Shown here in pieces: positions 1 through 7,076 of a DNA stretch of 64,000 nt. Where the stretch lies: NCBI RefSeq assembly GCF_013401555.1, contig NZ_CP058552.1:2480001-2544000 (forward strand), in the 5' to 3' direction. Under the pieces are notes generated by a model that saw only the letters and a program-made list of their open reading frames with translations, was not told the DNA's origin and ran no database searches. Positions within the stretch are counted from its first letter, which is position 1; each line of letters opens with the position of its first letter. The translations under genes and the position numbers were made by a program. This DNA comes from Paenibacillus sp. E222 (GTDB taxonomy: Bacteria; Bacillota; Bacilli; Paenibacillales; Paenibacillaceae).

Positions 1-6
1 AGACAT
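1..6 (-). CDS. Start of a truncated minus-strand gene at the window edge
   Basis: Only a start codon and one further codon (Met-Ser) are inside the window. The minus strand reads AGGAGG, seven bases, then ATG at 6..4, a textbook ribosome binding site in Bacillales spacing. The rest of the gene lies to the left, so its identity cannot be judged. Confidence 0.55.
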
Positions 7-383
7 GTTGTATCCTCCTATTCTTAACCGGAATCGAGTTGTGTGTAGGACTTACTTACAGAACTACATAGAAAAGATGCGGTCATCTGCCGCTTCTTAT
101 TATGGACTAACTCTTATTTACCCGGTGCAGCCTTCGCTGCGTACGTAAAGCAAATTTTTCATCAAAATGAGTCTTGTGACTCTATATGCATTGGGGACTG
201 CGAACAGTCTCGAAATGTGAAAAAAATTACAACTCTATATATGATCAACACTCGAATAAGTCATGACAAAATATCGACATTTCAAAGCGATCACCTACTC
301 ATTATAAACCTCGTGTCCCGGGGGTTCAATACACTGGGAAGAAAAAGGAGTTAAGGGGGAACGCGGAAACAGGCAAAGATGAC
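7..383. other. Intergenic stretch with no recognised gene
   Basis: This region separates the minus-strand gene at the left edge from the erpA promoter. It is AT-rich and has no open frame with a convincing ribosome binding site on either strand. It presumably holds the promoter of the leftward gene, but I could not pick a confident -35/-10 pair for it. Confidence 0.5.
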
Positions 384-412
384 TTGAGCCCCTTGACGGG
401 GTGGAGTATAAT
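384..412 (+). promoter_or_regulatory. Predicted sigma-A promoter of the Fe-S carrier gene
   Basis: TTGAGC at 384-389 and a perfect TATAAT at 407-412 are separated by 17 bp. Transcription would begin near 419, so the palindromic element at 437-602 would lie inside a leader of about 220 nt before the coding region at 637. Confidence 0.55.
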
Positions 413-436
413 TTAAAGAAGAGTTAACGAAAGTTT

Positions 437-602
437 GTTCAAAAAGTACGCTTTTGATTACGAAGGATGCCTAGCGGCATCTCAGCGTCGAATATGGGAT
501 TCAGCCGAAATGTCCGTTGCTCACGTAGTTTTGCCTACGCTCCGCTACTCCATTTCTATCTTCATCCTATCTTCTTGGTACTGAAAAGCGCCCTTTTTGA
601 AC
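437..602 (+). repeat. 166-bp element bounded by imperfect inverted repeats
   Basis: The left end (437-455) and right end (584-602) are inverted copies, GTTCAAAAAG then two variable bases then CGCTTTT, matching at 17 of 19 positions. The interior contains a short palindrome, GATGCC-TAGC-GGCATC. The element is single copy in this window and differs in sequence from the palindromic family found at 2755, 4772 and elsewhere, but like that family it sits just upstream of a plus-strand start codon (35 bp). It may be a miniature mobile element or a structured leader. Confidence 0.5.
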
Positions 603-636
603 ATGATTTTATATGAAAAAAGGAGAGTGACCTGGC

Positions 637-993
637 ATGATTAGCATCAGCGAAACAGCTGCAGACAGATTGAAAGAAATGCTTGCACAGCAAGAGACAC
701 CTGGTATGTTCTTGCGTCTGGGCGTAGCACCGGGAGGTTGTACCGGATTTTCGTACGCCATGGGCTTTGACGATAAAGAGTCCGATGAGGACCTCTATAT
801 GGATATTCAGAATATGAAGGTTGTTGTAGAGAAGGAAAACCTGAAGTATTTGAATGGACTGGAAATTGATTTTGAAGAATCCGGTATGTCCGGCGGTTTC
901 ACCATTCATAACCCCAACGCAGTAGCAACATGCGGCTGTGGTTCATCCTTCCGTACGAGAGAAGAAGCAGGCGTACCGGATAAAGATTGTTAA
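637..993 (+). CDS. erpA: A-type iron-sulfur cluster carrier/insertion protein (HesB/IscA/ErpA family)
   Basis: A 118-residue protein with the A-type carrier fold. It shows the first cluster cysteine in GGCTGFSY (about residue 35) and the C-terminal CGCG pair in ATCGCGSSF (about residues 104-106), the three cysteines that bind a transient Fe-S cluster for delivery to apoproteins. Length is typical of the family. The start follows AAGGAG with an 11-base spacer. It is monocistronic, closed by a strong terminator. In B. subtilis the related gene is yutM (sufA-like). Which A-type subfamily this is cannot be settled from sequence alone, so the symbol is tentative. Function in the cytosol is inferred from the family. 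Confidence 0.85.
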   Translation: MISISETAADRLKEMLAQQETPGMFLRLGVAPGGCTGFSYAMGFDDKESDEDLYMDIQNMKVVVEKENLKYLNGLEIDFEESGMSGGFTIHNPNAVATCGCGSSFRTREEAGVPDKDC

Positions 994-1006
994 TAGTTGT
1001 GAATCG

Positions 1007-1060
1007 CGACCTCTATAGCGGATTAGTCTTGTACTAATTACGTTATGGAGGTCTTTTTTT
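1007..1060 (+). terminator. Rho-independent terminator of erpA
   Basis: A long hairpin pairs GACCTC near 1008 with GAGGTC at 1048-1053, with an inner stem GATTAGT/ACTAAT. It is followed directly by seven T. It lies just after the erpA stop codon. Confidence 0.85.
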
Positions 1061-1134
1061 GCGTGGTGGTTTGGTATGTACTTTGGTTGTTCATATTAAG
1101 GGGGAACCTGGACGCTTTTTATAGAGAGGTGAAG

Positions 1135-1163
1135 TTGACAATTTATGTTGTAACTAATATAGT
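1135..1163 (+). promoter_or_regulatory. Sigma-A promoter of the SDR-like oxidoreductase gene
   Basis: Consensus TTGACA at 1135-1140 is followed after 17 bp by TATAGT at 1158-1163. The -10 element lies inside the perfect palindrome at 1149-1167, which suggests repressor control. Confidence 0.75.
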
Positions 1164-1167
1164 TACA
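1149..1167. promoter_or_regulatory. Palindromic operator overlapping the -10 box
   Basis: Eight-base arms TGTAACTA and TAGTTACA are separated by ATA, an exact inverted repeat covering the -10 element. GTAAC-type palindromes at this position are typical of HxlR/MarR-family redox or quinone-sensing repressors that control similar NAD(P)-binding proteins. The regulator gene is not next to it, so the regulator's identity is inferred. Confidence 0.6.
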
Positions 1168-1206
1168 TTATGAAATTTAACAGAGCCTAATCACAAAGGA
1201 GAGATT

Positions 1207-1851
1207 ATGATGAAGATTGGAATCATTGGCGCGACAGGCAAAGCAGGTAATTTGATTTTGAAAGAAGCGTTGGATAGAGGGCATGAAGTGACAGCAATCG
1301 TTCGTAATGCATCTAAGGTAGAAGATAAAAGTCTGAATGTACTTGAAAAGGATGTATTCGACCTCACGGCAGAGGATGCCAAATCATTCGACGTGATCGT
1401 TAATGCATTCGGTGCACCTGCCGGGAAAGAGAATCTGCATGTAGAGGCAGGACAAGCCTTGATTAACATTCTGAAAGAGGCGCCGAATACTCGTCTGATC
1501 GTTGTTGGTGGTGCAGGCAGTCTGTTCACGGATGAAACAAAAACATTGCGAGTAGTCGATTCTCCAGGATTCCCTGATGCATACAAAGCAACAGCAACCA
1601 ACCAGGGTAAAAACTTGCAGGATCTGCAAGCTTCTTCAGGTATCCAGTGGACGTTCCTTAGCCCGGCGGGATTTTTTAATCCAGAGGGTGTACGCACAGG
1701 CAAATATCAATCGGGTAAAGATCAGATTCTGATGAACAGTGAAGGCAACAGCTACATCAGCTATGCTGACTATGCCATCGCTTTGATTGATGAGATCGAG
1801 AACCCGCAGCATCAGAACGAACGCTTTACGGTTGTAGGCGAAGTGAAGTAA
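1207..1851 (+). CDS. NAD(P)-binding atypical SDR / NmrA-like oxidoreductase
   Basis: A 214-residue Rossmann-fold protein starting with the dinucleotide-binding motif GATGKAG (residues 9-15), which marks the atypical SDR (NAD(P)H-binding, YwnB/YhfK-like) group. It lacks the classical YxxxK catalytic pair in the usual place, as expected for this group, whose members bind cofactor and are often induced by oxidative or electrophile stress. Two consecutive ATG codons are possible starts (1207, 1210), preceded by AAAGGAGAG. It is a single gene with its own promoter, a palindromic operator and a terminator. The substrate is unknown. Stress-induced regulation is inferred from the operator. Confidence 0.8.
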   Translation: MMKIGIIGATGKAGNLILKEALDRGHEVTAIVRNASKVEDKSLNVLEKDVFDLTAEDAKSFDVIVNAFGAPAGKENLHVEAGQALINILKEAPNTRLIVVGGAGSLFTDETKTLRVVDSPGFPDAYKATATNQGKNLQDLQASSGIQWTFLSPAGFFNPEGVRTGKYQSGKDQILMNSEGNSYISYADYAIALIDEIENPQHQNERFTVVGEVK

Positions 1852-1870
1852 TTGAATTGAACTGAAAGAT

Positions 1871-1914
1871 GAAAAATGGACGCCAATCATAATGATGATT
1901 AGCGTCCATTTTTT
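1871..1914. terminator. Bidirectional terminator between convergent genes
   Basis: A near-perfect hairpin pairs GAAAAATGGACGC with GCGTCCATTTTTT across a small loop. The A-rich left flank and T-rich right flank let it serve both the SDR gene (plus) and the convergent gene ending at 1947 (minus). Confidence 0.8.
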
Positions 1915-1946
1915 CTTATGAAGTTGTAGTTCAATAATTTTCGAAG

Positions 1947-2456
1947 CTAGTGAGGTGTAACATCATCTATATTTGGATTTGCTATCAATTCTACGGACTC
2001 TGCCGACTCGATACTTTCAACACCTTCTACAACCTCAACGAGTCCTACAGCCAATGTAGTGACTGCGGCAGCGGCAATTAGATTCTTGGCCCCGAGCTTT
2101 ACTCTCTCCATATCCTCGTCTTTCATGCCAACAACCACATCTTTGCCACCGTTATACACATACTTAGCTGATAAAACTACGCCTTTAGCTGTATTAGAAA
2201 CAGCTCCTCCAATATCGGCAAGTCCCGCATCTAACGTTGTATTGTCTTTTCTGATCACACCACTCGCCATATCATATGTACCGCTAGCAAGTTGTCCTAC
2301 CGTTTTCCCTGTATTAATCGTAGCTTTTTCTACACCATTACCAATTTTTTTAATGAATGGACTCCCAGTAAGTTCTCCGGCCACTCGTACGGTGCCGCCA
2401 AGTACTTTTCCGGTAACTTCTCCAGCAAACTGACCCAATTCTTTTAAAAATCCCAT
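1947..2456 (-). CDS. Protein of unknown function, glycine-rich amphipathic
   Basis: A 169-residue protein that I do not recognise. The start at 2456 (MGFLKELGQ) is preferred over an upstream ATG because AAAGGTGGGG sits eight bases before it. Residues 1-115 are rich in glycine, alanine and threonine with GxxxG-like spacing, resembling amphipathic helices that pack against each other or a membrane. Residues around 126-142 form a hydrophobic alanine-rich segment, followed by an acidic, glutamate-rich tail. It stands alone between convergent and divergent neighbours. It might be a stress or spore-associated protein, but nothing in the sequence proves a role. Confidence 0.7.
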   Translation of the reverse strand: MGFLKELGQFAGEVTGKVLGGTVRVAGELTGSPFIKKIGNGVEKATINTGKTVGQLASGTYDMASGVIRKDNTTLDAGLADIGGAVSNTAKGVVLSAKYVYNGGKDVVVGMKDEDMERVKLGAKNLIAAAAVTTLAVGLVEVVEGVESIESAESVELIANPNIDDVTPH

Positions 2457-2664
2457 ATATTCCCCACCTTTGAAATAAGGTTGCACATGTGCTGTCTGAA
2501 TCTTTTATCTTAATTATATAAGTATATGAGCGATAAGACTATTTACGTTCAGATTCATCAAGCGTTCCTAGTTAACAGAAACCAATCCAACGAATTCGAT
2601 CTAACCTATCTAGCCGAACTGAACTAGCTTAACGCAACTACCCATACAAACTCACTACAACTAT

Positions 2665-2707
2665 CAAAAAAAGGCGCTACTCCCCAACGGAAGTAGCGCT
2701 TTTTCTT
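2665..2707 (-). terminator. Terminator downstream of the GH53 galactanase gene
   Basis: A hairpin pairs GGCGCTACT with AGTAGCGC over a short loop. Read on the minus strand it ends in seven T, so it can stop transcription coming from the galactanase gene about 230 bp upstream, after passage through the palindromic repeat at 2755-2911. Confidence 0.6.
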
Positions 2708-2754
2708 TTTACTACCCCAAATTCCTACTTAACACATTTTAGAAGTGTCTCATA

Positions 2755-2911
2755 AGCAGCCAACGTAGTGAAGGGAACGGAATCGATTCTGAAGAAGCGG
2801 TAGCGTTCGCCTTTATCCCCGGATTTTGTCCTATGGAATAGGACATTCAAAAAATCGGGGGATAACAGTGATCGAAAGAACGATCCGTAACCGTAACGGC
2901 CACCTGCTGCT
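2755..2911 (+). repeat. Long palindromic intergenic element, copy A (short form)
   Basis: Core arms TTATCCCCGGATTTT and AAAATCGGGGGATAA flank a perfect apical hairpin, GTCCTAT-GGA-ATAGGAC (2828-2844). Outer arms AGCAGC/GCTGCT close the structure. It shares the blocks AGCGTTCGCCTTTATCCCC and GGGGATAACAGTGATCG with copies at 4772, 34272, 44048, 54511 and 63450. Unlike those, this copy lies 23 bp downstream of a minus-strand gene end instead of in front of a start codon. Confidence 0.75.
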
Positions 2912-2933
2912 CACCAGTCACTTATTCCCGTGT

Positions 2934-3983
2934 TTAGTCGATAAATCCTTCCATTACTGCCGTTGGCATCATATTCGACTGCCATGCGCCTTTGCCGTAC
3001 CCGCCGTTATAACCTGGTGTAGCCTGAGGCTCCCAGTAGAATACACCTTTACCTTTGCCATTAGGCAGGTTGCGGATTTGGTTTTTCATCGACGCAACGA
3101 AGCTTTTGCCTGCCGCTGCCTGATTATTATCCATGCCTATTTCAGAAACGATAATTTCCTTACCATACCGGTTGATCAGATCCTTGGCGTTGTTCACAGC
3201 ATTGGTGACAGCGGTGTTCCAGCCGGAAGCGGAAGGATAGAGGGACATGGCAATCATGTCAAAGTTGGCACCGTTATTGATCAGTCCACCGATATTCCAT
3301 ACAAAGAGGGCATTATCATCTCCGCCCGCCAAGTGAACGATTGTTTTGGTGTTGGTGCTGATGGACTTCACGGCATTGTGGCCCGTGTTCACCAGCCATG
3401 CATAATTTTTCATGTTGGTGGATGCTTTTCCGTCTTCCCATAACATACCGTTGCTTGTTTCGTTACCGATTTGTACCCAGTCCGGGGTTACACCTTTGCT
3501 CTGCATGGCCATCATAACTTCACGCGTGTGATTCCATACAGCGTCCATCAGCTGCTGGAACGTGTAGTTTTTCCAGGCCGCAGGTTTCGTTTGTTGACCC
3601 GGGTCAGCCCAGGAATCGCTGTAGTGCAGGGTCAGCATGACACTCATGCCTGCATTTTTGGCACGCAGGGCCAGAGCAGCTGCACGATCTTTGTTCATGT
3701 AACCGTTTCCATAATCATTCGAAGGATTAACAAAGACACGAATACGAACGGAATTGATCTGGTAATCATTTTTCAAAATATCAATAATATCACGCTGCAC
3801 GCCGTTTTTGTCTTTCCATTTGTAGCCTTGCGCTTCCATCCCGGGCACCCAACTGATATCGGCTCCTTTGGCGAAGCTCGGTGCTGCACTGGCATGCTGA
3901 CCTGCGGGCAGCATAATGGAGGTGAATAACAAAACAAAGACCAGAGCGATGGATGTTTTGAAACCCCTTACATTTTTGAACAT
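2934..3983 (-). CDS. ganB: Secreted arabinogalactan endo-beta-1,4-galactanase (GH53)
   Basis: A 349-residue GH53 enzyme that hydrolyses beta-1,4-galactan side chains of pectin outside the cell. The start at 3983 is set by GAGGAGG nine bases upstream and yields a typical signal peptide: basic MFKNVRGFK, a hydrophobic core, then cleavage after ASA near residue 33. In the mature (beta/alpha)8 barrel the acid/base glutamate is E175 in QIGNE and the nucleophile is E281 in IIVSEIG, with the family's long N-terminal GADISWVPGME segment. Length fits single-domain bacterial galactanases. No importer or beta-galactosidase gene is adjacent, so it appears to be a lone secreted enzyme here. The ganB symbol follows the B. 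subtilis homologue. Confidence 0.88.
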   Translation of the reverse strand: MFKNVRGFKTSIALVFVLLFTSIMLPAGQHASAAPSFAKGADISWVPGMEAQGYKWKDKNGVQRDIIDILKNDYQINSVRIRVFVNPSNDYGNGYMNKDRAAALALRAKNAGMSVMLTLHYSDSWADPGQQTKPAAWKNYTFQQLMDAVWNHTREVMMAMQSKGVTPDWVQIGNETSNGMLWEDGKASTNMKNYAWLVNTGHNAVKSISTNTKTIVHLAGGDDNALFVWNIGGLINNGANFDMIAMSLYPSASGWNTAVTNAVNNAKDLINRYGKEIIVSEIGMDNNQAAAGKSFVASMKNQIRNLPNGKGKGVFYWEPQATPGYNGGYGKGAWQSNMMPTAVMEGFID

Positions 3984-4111
3984 TACAATATGCCTCCTCG
4001 AATATGGGTTGAGTTGCAACCTAATTATAGCGAGTATTGTTTGCTCAGCTACAGGGTTCATTTCCAATATTTTGGTTGTTTTTTCAACCTCTCCCGAAAA
4101 AAGACAAAACA

Positions 4112-4135
4112 AAAAGCCGTCCGAAGACGGCTTTT
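4112..4135 (-). terminator. Perfect 10-bp stem terminator
   Basis: AAAAGCCGTC-CGAA-GACGGCTTTT. On the minus strand the stem has a TTCG tetraloop and is followed by TTTTTGTTTTG. It would end leftward transcription from the small gene at 4330-4557 before the galactanase promoter. The 194 bp between that gene and this hairpin carry no supported gene, only an AGGAGGTG on the minus strand near 4255 that no credible frame uses. Confidence 0.75.
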
Positions 4136-4329
4136 CTACCCGTGGCGCTTTTTGAAACCTTGATCCGTATCCCGCGCCTCCACCAGAATCAGTTTATTTT
4201 GAGCTAGTGGATCGGGTAAGGGACACGTTCAACATGTGATTAGATATGTTGACGCACCTCCTTTCCTTGTGGCAAGAGTATACAACACTCTTTTCCGGAA
4301 AGCTAGTCTTTTTTTATATTTACGCAAAA

Positions 4330-4557
4330 TTATTTTTCGGTTTGGAACATCGTGATATCCCGGTCATAATGGCTCTTCGTACCGTTATCGTTGCGAATTC
4401 TCACGCTGTCTTCGCTGATCTGCTCTACGATGCCACGACCCACTTCACAATATACGCCAGCCGGATCTTCCTGCCATGCAGTTACTGTGCATTGGGATAG
4501 TGCAGCTGTGAAAAACTCTATATTTTTTTGTAACGTTCTAGGTTTGTTCGATTTCAT
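4330..4557 (-). CDS. Small protein of unknown function (75 aa)
   Basis: A 75-residue soluble, mixed-charge protein starting at 4557 after AAAGGAG with a six-base spacer. A longer frame upstream lacks a binding site. It has alternating hydrophobic residues in the second half (VYCEVGRGIVEQISEDSVRI), suggesting a small beta-barrel, and two cysteines. No family was recognised. It stands alone, reading away from ppk, with a terminator downstream. Confidence 0.65.
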   Translation of the reverse strand: MKSNKPRTLQKNIEFFTAALSQCTVTAWQEDPAGVYCEVGRGIVEQISEDSVRIRNDNGTKSHYDRDITMFQTEK

Positions 4558-4771
4558 TATATACTCCTTTAACAAAAACAATTTTAGAATGTGGACAGTA
4601 ACCGGACATTTTACACTGTAGATCACTTTACTCTGTCTCCTGCTCTTTGTAAAGGGATGGAAAAAGTTATCGGCATGAGGTATCATTTACATAAATTTTA
4701 CATAGCGTTTACACTACGCTGACGCTTGTAGCCAATCACGAATAGTACAATTATATTAGCATCTATAAAAA

Positions 4772-4950
4772 ATTGAACTAAACATTTACACGAGAACGGA
4801 GAGGACAGAAAAAACCTGTAGAAGCAAAGCGTTCGCCTTTATCCCCGGATTTTCTCCATTGAAAAAGGAAATAAAAAAATCTGGGGATAACAGCGATCGG
4901 AAGGTTGTTCTGTCATCGGAGTGGAAAGTGTAAATACTCTTTAGTTCAAT
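4772..4950 (+). repeat. Long palindromic intergenic element, copy B (short form), upstream of ppk
   Basis: Outer inverted ends ATTGAACTAAA (4772) and TTTAGTTCAAT (4940-4950) enclose TTTACAC/GTGTAAA, GACAGAA/TTCTGTC and AACCT/AGGTT pairs, then the core TTATCCCCGGATTTT with AAAATCTGGGGATAA. The whole unit can fold into one imperfect hairpin about 179 nt long. It ends 44 bp before the ppk start codon, so it would probably be in the ppk leader or promoter region. Confidence 0.8.
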
Positions 4951-4994
4951 TTATCTAACCAAGAATAGATATGTAACAAATTCGGAGGCCATAC

Positions 4995-7076
4995 ATGCAT
5001 AGAGATGTCAAAACAGGTAACTACGTTAACCGTGATTTAAGTTGGGTGGAATTCAATCGTCGTGTGCTCCAGGAGGCTCAAGATCCAACGACACCTCTGC
5101 TGGAACGCATGAGGTTTCTTGGTATTGTTGCCAGTAATCTGGACGAGTTCGTAAGTGTAAGGGTAGCGGAGACGAAAGAGAAGATCAAGGCTGGATTTAC
5201 GCAAAAGGATTTTACGGGCTACACCCCTTCCGGGTTGTACCGCAGATTGATTAAACGAACGGGGACCATGGTCGCCGAGCAATATAAAACCTATCGGGAG
5301 CTCATTCGTCTTCTCGCCAAGAAAGGCGTGCATTTTCAGGAATATACCGATCTGAATATGACGCAACAGCGAGCAATGGACCAATATTTTCATGATATCA
5401 TTTTTCCGGTATTAACACCGATGGCGATCGATTCGAGCCGGCCATTCCCACTGGTACACAATAAGTCTGTATATCTTTCCGTGATGCTGCAGAAGGAAGA
5501 AGAGCAGGAGGGCGAGCCATTTTTGGCTATTGTTCAGGTTCCCTCTAATCTGCCGCGCGTGGTTCAGGTGCCTTTAAGGGCGAATAGTAAAAAGAAAACG
5601 TTCATTTTGATCGAAGATCTCATCAAACATCATATTCATACCTTATTCAGCGGATATGTGCCGCTGGCTGTTCAGGAATTCAGGGTGACCCGCAATGCGG
5701 ATCTTTCCATTAATGAAGAAGAAGCCGAGGATTTACTTGAGGCGATCGAGAAGGAGCTGCGGCGCAGACGCCGGGGAGCACCAGTACGACTGGAAATTTG
5801 CAAGGATTTTCGCCCGGATGCGTTGCTGGAGCTGCAGGAAGAGTTCGATATTCAAGACCCTGTGTACGAGATCGATGGACCGCTGGATTTGAGCTTTCTG
5901 GCCGGGTTTGTAGATAGTTTGGATGGTTTCTCTCATCTGAAATATAGTCCGGTGCAGCCTGTGTATCCTCTGGAGTTTCTTCCTCGGGAAAGTCACTTCG
6001 AACTGCTGCGTAAACGGGACGTGCTCGTGCATCATCCATACGAATCGTTCGAACCGGTAACGGACTTTATTGTGGAAGCTTCGGAAGATCCACGCGTGAT
6101 GGCGATCAAAATGACGTTATATCGGGTGAATGGGGATTCCCGTCTGATCCCTGCACTGGCTCATGCAGCCGAGAGCGGCAAACAGGTAACGGTTGTTGTT
6201 GAATTAAAAGCCAGATTTGATGAAGAGCGGAATATTGCATGGGCCCGCACGCTGGAGAAGGCAGGTTGTCATGTCGTATATGGATTGGTCGGCTTAAAGA
6301 CCCATGCCAAGATTATTCTCGTCGTACGCAGGGAACAGAGTGGTCTGAGAAGGTACGTGCATGTTGGAACAGGTAACTATAATGAAAGTACAGCCAAAGT
6401 GTACACCGATGTAGGACTGTTTACCTCCAATCCCATCATTGGTGAGGACGCATCGGAATTGTTTAATGAGATTACCGGATATTCAGGACCCAAAGCGTTG
6501 CAGGCATTCCGCGTCGCCCCTGACGGCATGAAGGATGAACTGTTCGCGCTCATTCGTCGGGAAAGGGAACATGCCTTCAAGGGAAGACCGTCCAGAATTA
6601 TTGCCAAAATCAATTCCTTATCCCATCAGGATATCATTGATGAATTGTATCTGGCATCTCAAGCTGGAGTGCAGATCGATCTGATCGTGCGCGGTGTATG
6701 CTGCTTGCGTCCGGGGGTAGAGGGACTTAGTGAGAATATTCGGGTGATCAGCATCGTGGATCGGTTTCTGGAACACTCCAGACTGTTTTATTTTGAAAAT
6801 AGCGGGAACCCGGATGTGTATCTGTCCAGCGCAGACTGGATGACCCGGAATTTGAAGCGAAGAATAGAACTGATGTGTCCCGTGTTTGATCCGGAGCTGA
6901 AAAAGATGCTTGTCGACATATTGAATCTGTCGCTCATGGATAATGTGAAGGCCAGAGAGCTCATGCCTGGCGGCAATTATGTTTTTGTACAAAATGAAAA
7001 GCCCCCGCTGAGAAGTCAGACGGAGGCGATGGGCATTATCCCTTGGAAGCCTGCTGAATGGAGTGCGTTAACGTAA
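4995..7076 (+). CDS. ppk: Polyphosphate kinase 1
   Basis: A 693-residue PPK1 that reversibly makes inorganic polyphosphate from ATP. It has the family order: N-terminal helical domain (NRDLSWVEFNRRVLQEA), head domain, then two PLD-like catalytic domains. The autophosphorylated histidine is in KTHAKI at about residue 437, preceded by the phosphate-binding arginine region KARFDEERN and followed by GTGNYNESTA. Length equals the family norm. The start follows CGGAGG with a seven-base spacer. Its 3' end overlaps that of ppx on the other strand by 41 bp, pairing the synthesis and degradation genes convergently. Copy B of the palindromic element lies directly upstream. Confidence 0.97.
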   Translation: MHRDVKTGNYVNRDLSWVEFNRRVLQEAQDPTTPLLERMRFLGIVASNLDEFVSVRVAETKEKIKAGFTQKDFTGYTPSGLYRRLIKRTGTMVAEQYKTYRELIRLLAKKGVHFQEYTDLNMTQQRAMDQYFHDIIFPVLTPMAIDSSRPFPLVHNKSVYLSVMLQKEEEQEGEPFLAIVQVPSNLPRVVQVPLRANSKKKTFILIEDLIKHHIHTLFSGYVPLAVQEFRVTRNADLSINEEEAEDLLEAIEKELRRRRRGAPVRLEICKDFRPDALLELQEEFDIQDPVYEIDGPLDLSFLAGFVDSLDGFSHLKYSPVQPVYPLEFLPRESHFELLRKRDVLVHHPYESFEPVTDFIVEASEDPRVMAIKMTLYRVNGDSRLIPALAHAAESGKQVTVVVELKARFDEERNIAWARTLEKAGCHVVYGLVGLKTHAKIILVVRREQSGLRRYVHVGTGNYNESTAKVYTDVGLFTSNPIIGEDASELFNEITGYSGPKALQAFRVAPDGMKDELFALIRREREHAFKGRPSRIIAKINSLSHQDIIDELYLASQAGVQIDLIVRGVCCLRPGVEGLSENIRVISIVDRFLEHSRLFYFENSGNPDVYLSSADWMTRNLKRRIELMCPVFDPELKKMLVDILNLSLMDNVKARELMPGGNYVFVQNEKPPLRSQTEAMGIIPWKPAEWSALT

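Noticed and set aside
2755..2911. Insertion sequence or transposon
   Set aside because: Neither this element nor its other copies encode a protein. They are far too short for an autonomous IS, so they are listed as repeats only.
2826..3443. 205-codon open frame on the plus strand opposite the GH53 gene
   Set aside because: It is antisense to clearly coding GH53 sequence, has no ribosome binding site and no family-like features.
4186..4329. A further small minus-strand gene, suggested by AGGAGGTG near 4255
   Set aside because: The frames after it run into stops within a few codons or start too far from the SD.
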